Below, piece after piece: positions 63,282-64,000 of a stretch of DNA of 64,000 bases; the first letter of the stretch is position 1, and each line of letters opens with the position of its first letter. Origin of the DNA: Geothrix oryzisoli (lineage in GTDB: Bacteria; Acidobacteriota; Holophagae; Holophagales; Holophagaceae); assembly GCF_022808865.1 (NCBI RefSeq), contig NZ_JAKZLB010000002.1:138019-202018 (forward strand), given 5' to 3'. A program made the translations under genes and the position numbers. The notes beneath the pieces are model-generated. The model saw nothing but the letters and a program-made list of their open reading frames with translations. It was not told where the DNA came from and made no database searches.

Positions 63282-64000
63282 ATGTACGAAGTCATCCGAA
63301 CCTCCGACCCCGCTGTGTTCCAGGCTCTGGAACTGGAGGTGCAGCGCCAGCGGCACCATCTGGAACTCATCGCGTCGGAAAACTACGCTTCGCGCGCGGT
63401 GATGCAGAGCATGGGCTCCCACTTCACCAACAAGTACGCGGAGGGCTACCCGGGCAAGCGCTACTACGGGGGCTGCAGCCAGGTCGACATCGTCGAGAAC
63501 CTGGCCCGCGACCGCGCCAAGCAGATCTTCGGCGCCGAGCATGCCAACGTGCAGCCCCACAGCGGGGCCCAGGCCAACATGGCCGTCTACCTCGCCGCCC
63601 TGAAGCCCGGCGACACGGTCATGGGCCTGGACCTGGCCCACGGCGGCCACCTCACCCACGGCCATCCCCTGAACAGCTCGGGCATCCTCTACAAGTTCGT
63701 CCCCTACCACGTGCGCAAGGAAGACGAGCGGGTGGACATGGACGAGGTCCGCGACCTCGCCCGGCAGCACAAGCCGAAGATGATCGTGGTGGGCGCTTCG
63801 GCCTACAGCCGCACCTGGAACTTCCCCCTCTTCCGGGAGATCTGCGACGAGGTGGGCGCCATGCTCATGGTGGACATGGCCCACATCGCCGGCCTGGTGG
63901 CCACGGGCCACCACCCCAGCCCCGTGCCCCACGCGGATTTCGTCACCACCACCACCCACAAGACCCTGCGCGGCCCCCGCGGCGGCATGATCCTGTGCAA
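63282..64000 (+). CDS. glyA: Serine hydroxymethyltransferase (3' end outside window)
   Basis: GlyA converts serine and tetrahydrofolate to glycine and methylenetetrahydrofolate. The visible 239 residues are intact: [17 protein letters not shown] at the N-terminus, [41 protein letters not shown] and the PLP Lys in [14 protein letters not shown]. It continues past the window edge. GGGAG is placed before the ATG at 63282. Divergent from purB. Confidence 0.96.
   Translation, partial: MYEVIRTSDPAVFQALELEVQRQRHHLELIASENYASRAVMQSMGSHFTNKYAEGYPGKRYYGGCSQVDIVENLARDRAKQIFGAEHANVQPHSGAQANMAVYLAALKPGDTVMGLDLAHGGHLTHGHPLNSSGILYKFVPYHVRKEDERVDMDEVRDLARQHKPKMIVVGASAYSRTWNFPLFREICDEVGAMLMVDMAHIAGLVATGHHPSPVPHADFVTTTTHKTLRGPRGGMILC

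Overview
This 64 kb window is a gene-dense, very high-GC (about 70%) bacterial chromosome segment. I count about 68 protein genes, no rRNA, tRNA, CRISPR array or insertion sequence, and no gap longer than about 275 bases. The gene complement suggests an acidobacterium of the Holophaga/Geothrix type: a succinylase lysine operon with an archaeal-type Asd, a rhombosortase cassette, a DUF5916 barrel protein, tandem KimA-like permeases and an aryl-polyene-like cluster. This placement is inference from content, not a marker-gene result. Most genes sit in tight operons with 1-4 base start/stop overlaps.

Layout. 1-6.4 kb: an envelope protein, an ECF sigma factor, a membrane partner and a TPR protein in one overlapping operon, then an MsbA-like exporter and queA. 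6.4-16.3 kb: small membrane and transport genes, a PHB-depolymerase-like esterase, a degenerate metallophosphoesterase, DUF192, DUF5916, a class V aminotransferase with thyX, and transaldolase with a secreted HIT protein. 16.3-24.4 kb: an 11-gene type II polyketide/fatty-acid cluster resembling aryl polyene loci (chain-length factor, acyltransferase, two ACPs, two dehydratases, glycosyltransferase-acyltransferase fusion, thioesterase, two ketosynthases, ketoreductase). It lacks the usual acyl-AMP ligase and exporter genes. 24.4-35.1 kb: a cyclic-nucleotide-domain/aspartase fusion, an acyl-CoA carboxylase subunit, YycJ-type hydrolase, LolA-like protein, FHA/zinc-ribbon protein, TPR membrane protein, flavin reductase and an AraC-methyltransferase.

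35.2-44.9 kb (minus strand): a complete lysine/diaminopimelate operon, dapE-asd-lysC-dapB-dapA-dapD-aminotransferase-lysA, headed by a sequence that reads as a lysine riboswitch. It is interrupted before lysA by a lower-GC unknown gene with two winged-helix-like segments. 44.9-48.4 kb: a TetR regulator divergent from two paralogous lipoproteins (only the second has a GlyGly-CTERM tail) and a rhombosortase. 48.4-54.9 kb: thiG, a YceH protein, a barnase/barstar pair, an MFS transporter, a thermolysin-family protease and a zinc-ribbon membrane protein. 54.9-64 kb: two tandem KimA-like permeases, a small EamA transporter, lipA, a polyferredoxin, a cysteine-less Asd paralogue, purB and the 5' part of glyA.

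The most interesting items are the reduced aryl-polyene-like cluster, the rhombosortase cassette with one untagged paralogue, the cNMP-aspartase fusion, the membrane-directed barnase with its barstar, and the foreign-looking gene inside the riboswitch-led lysine operon.
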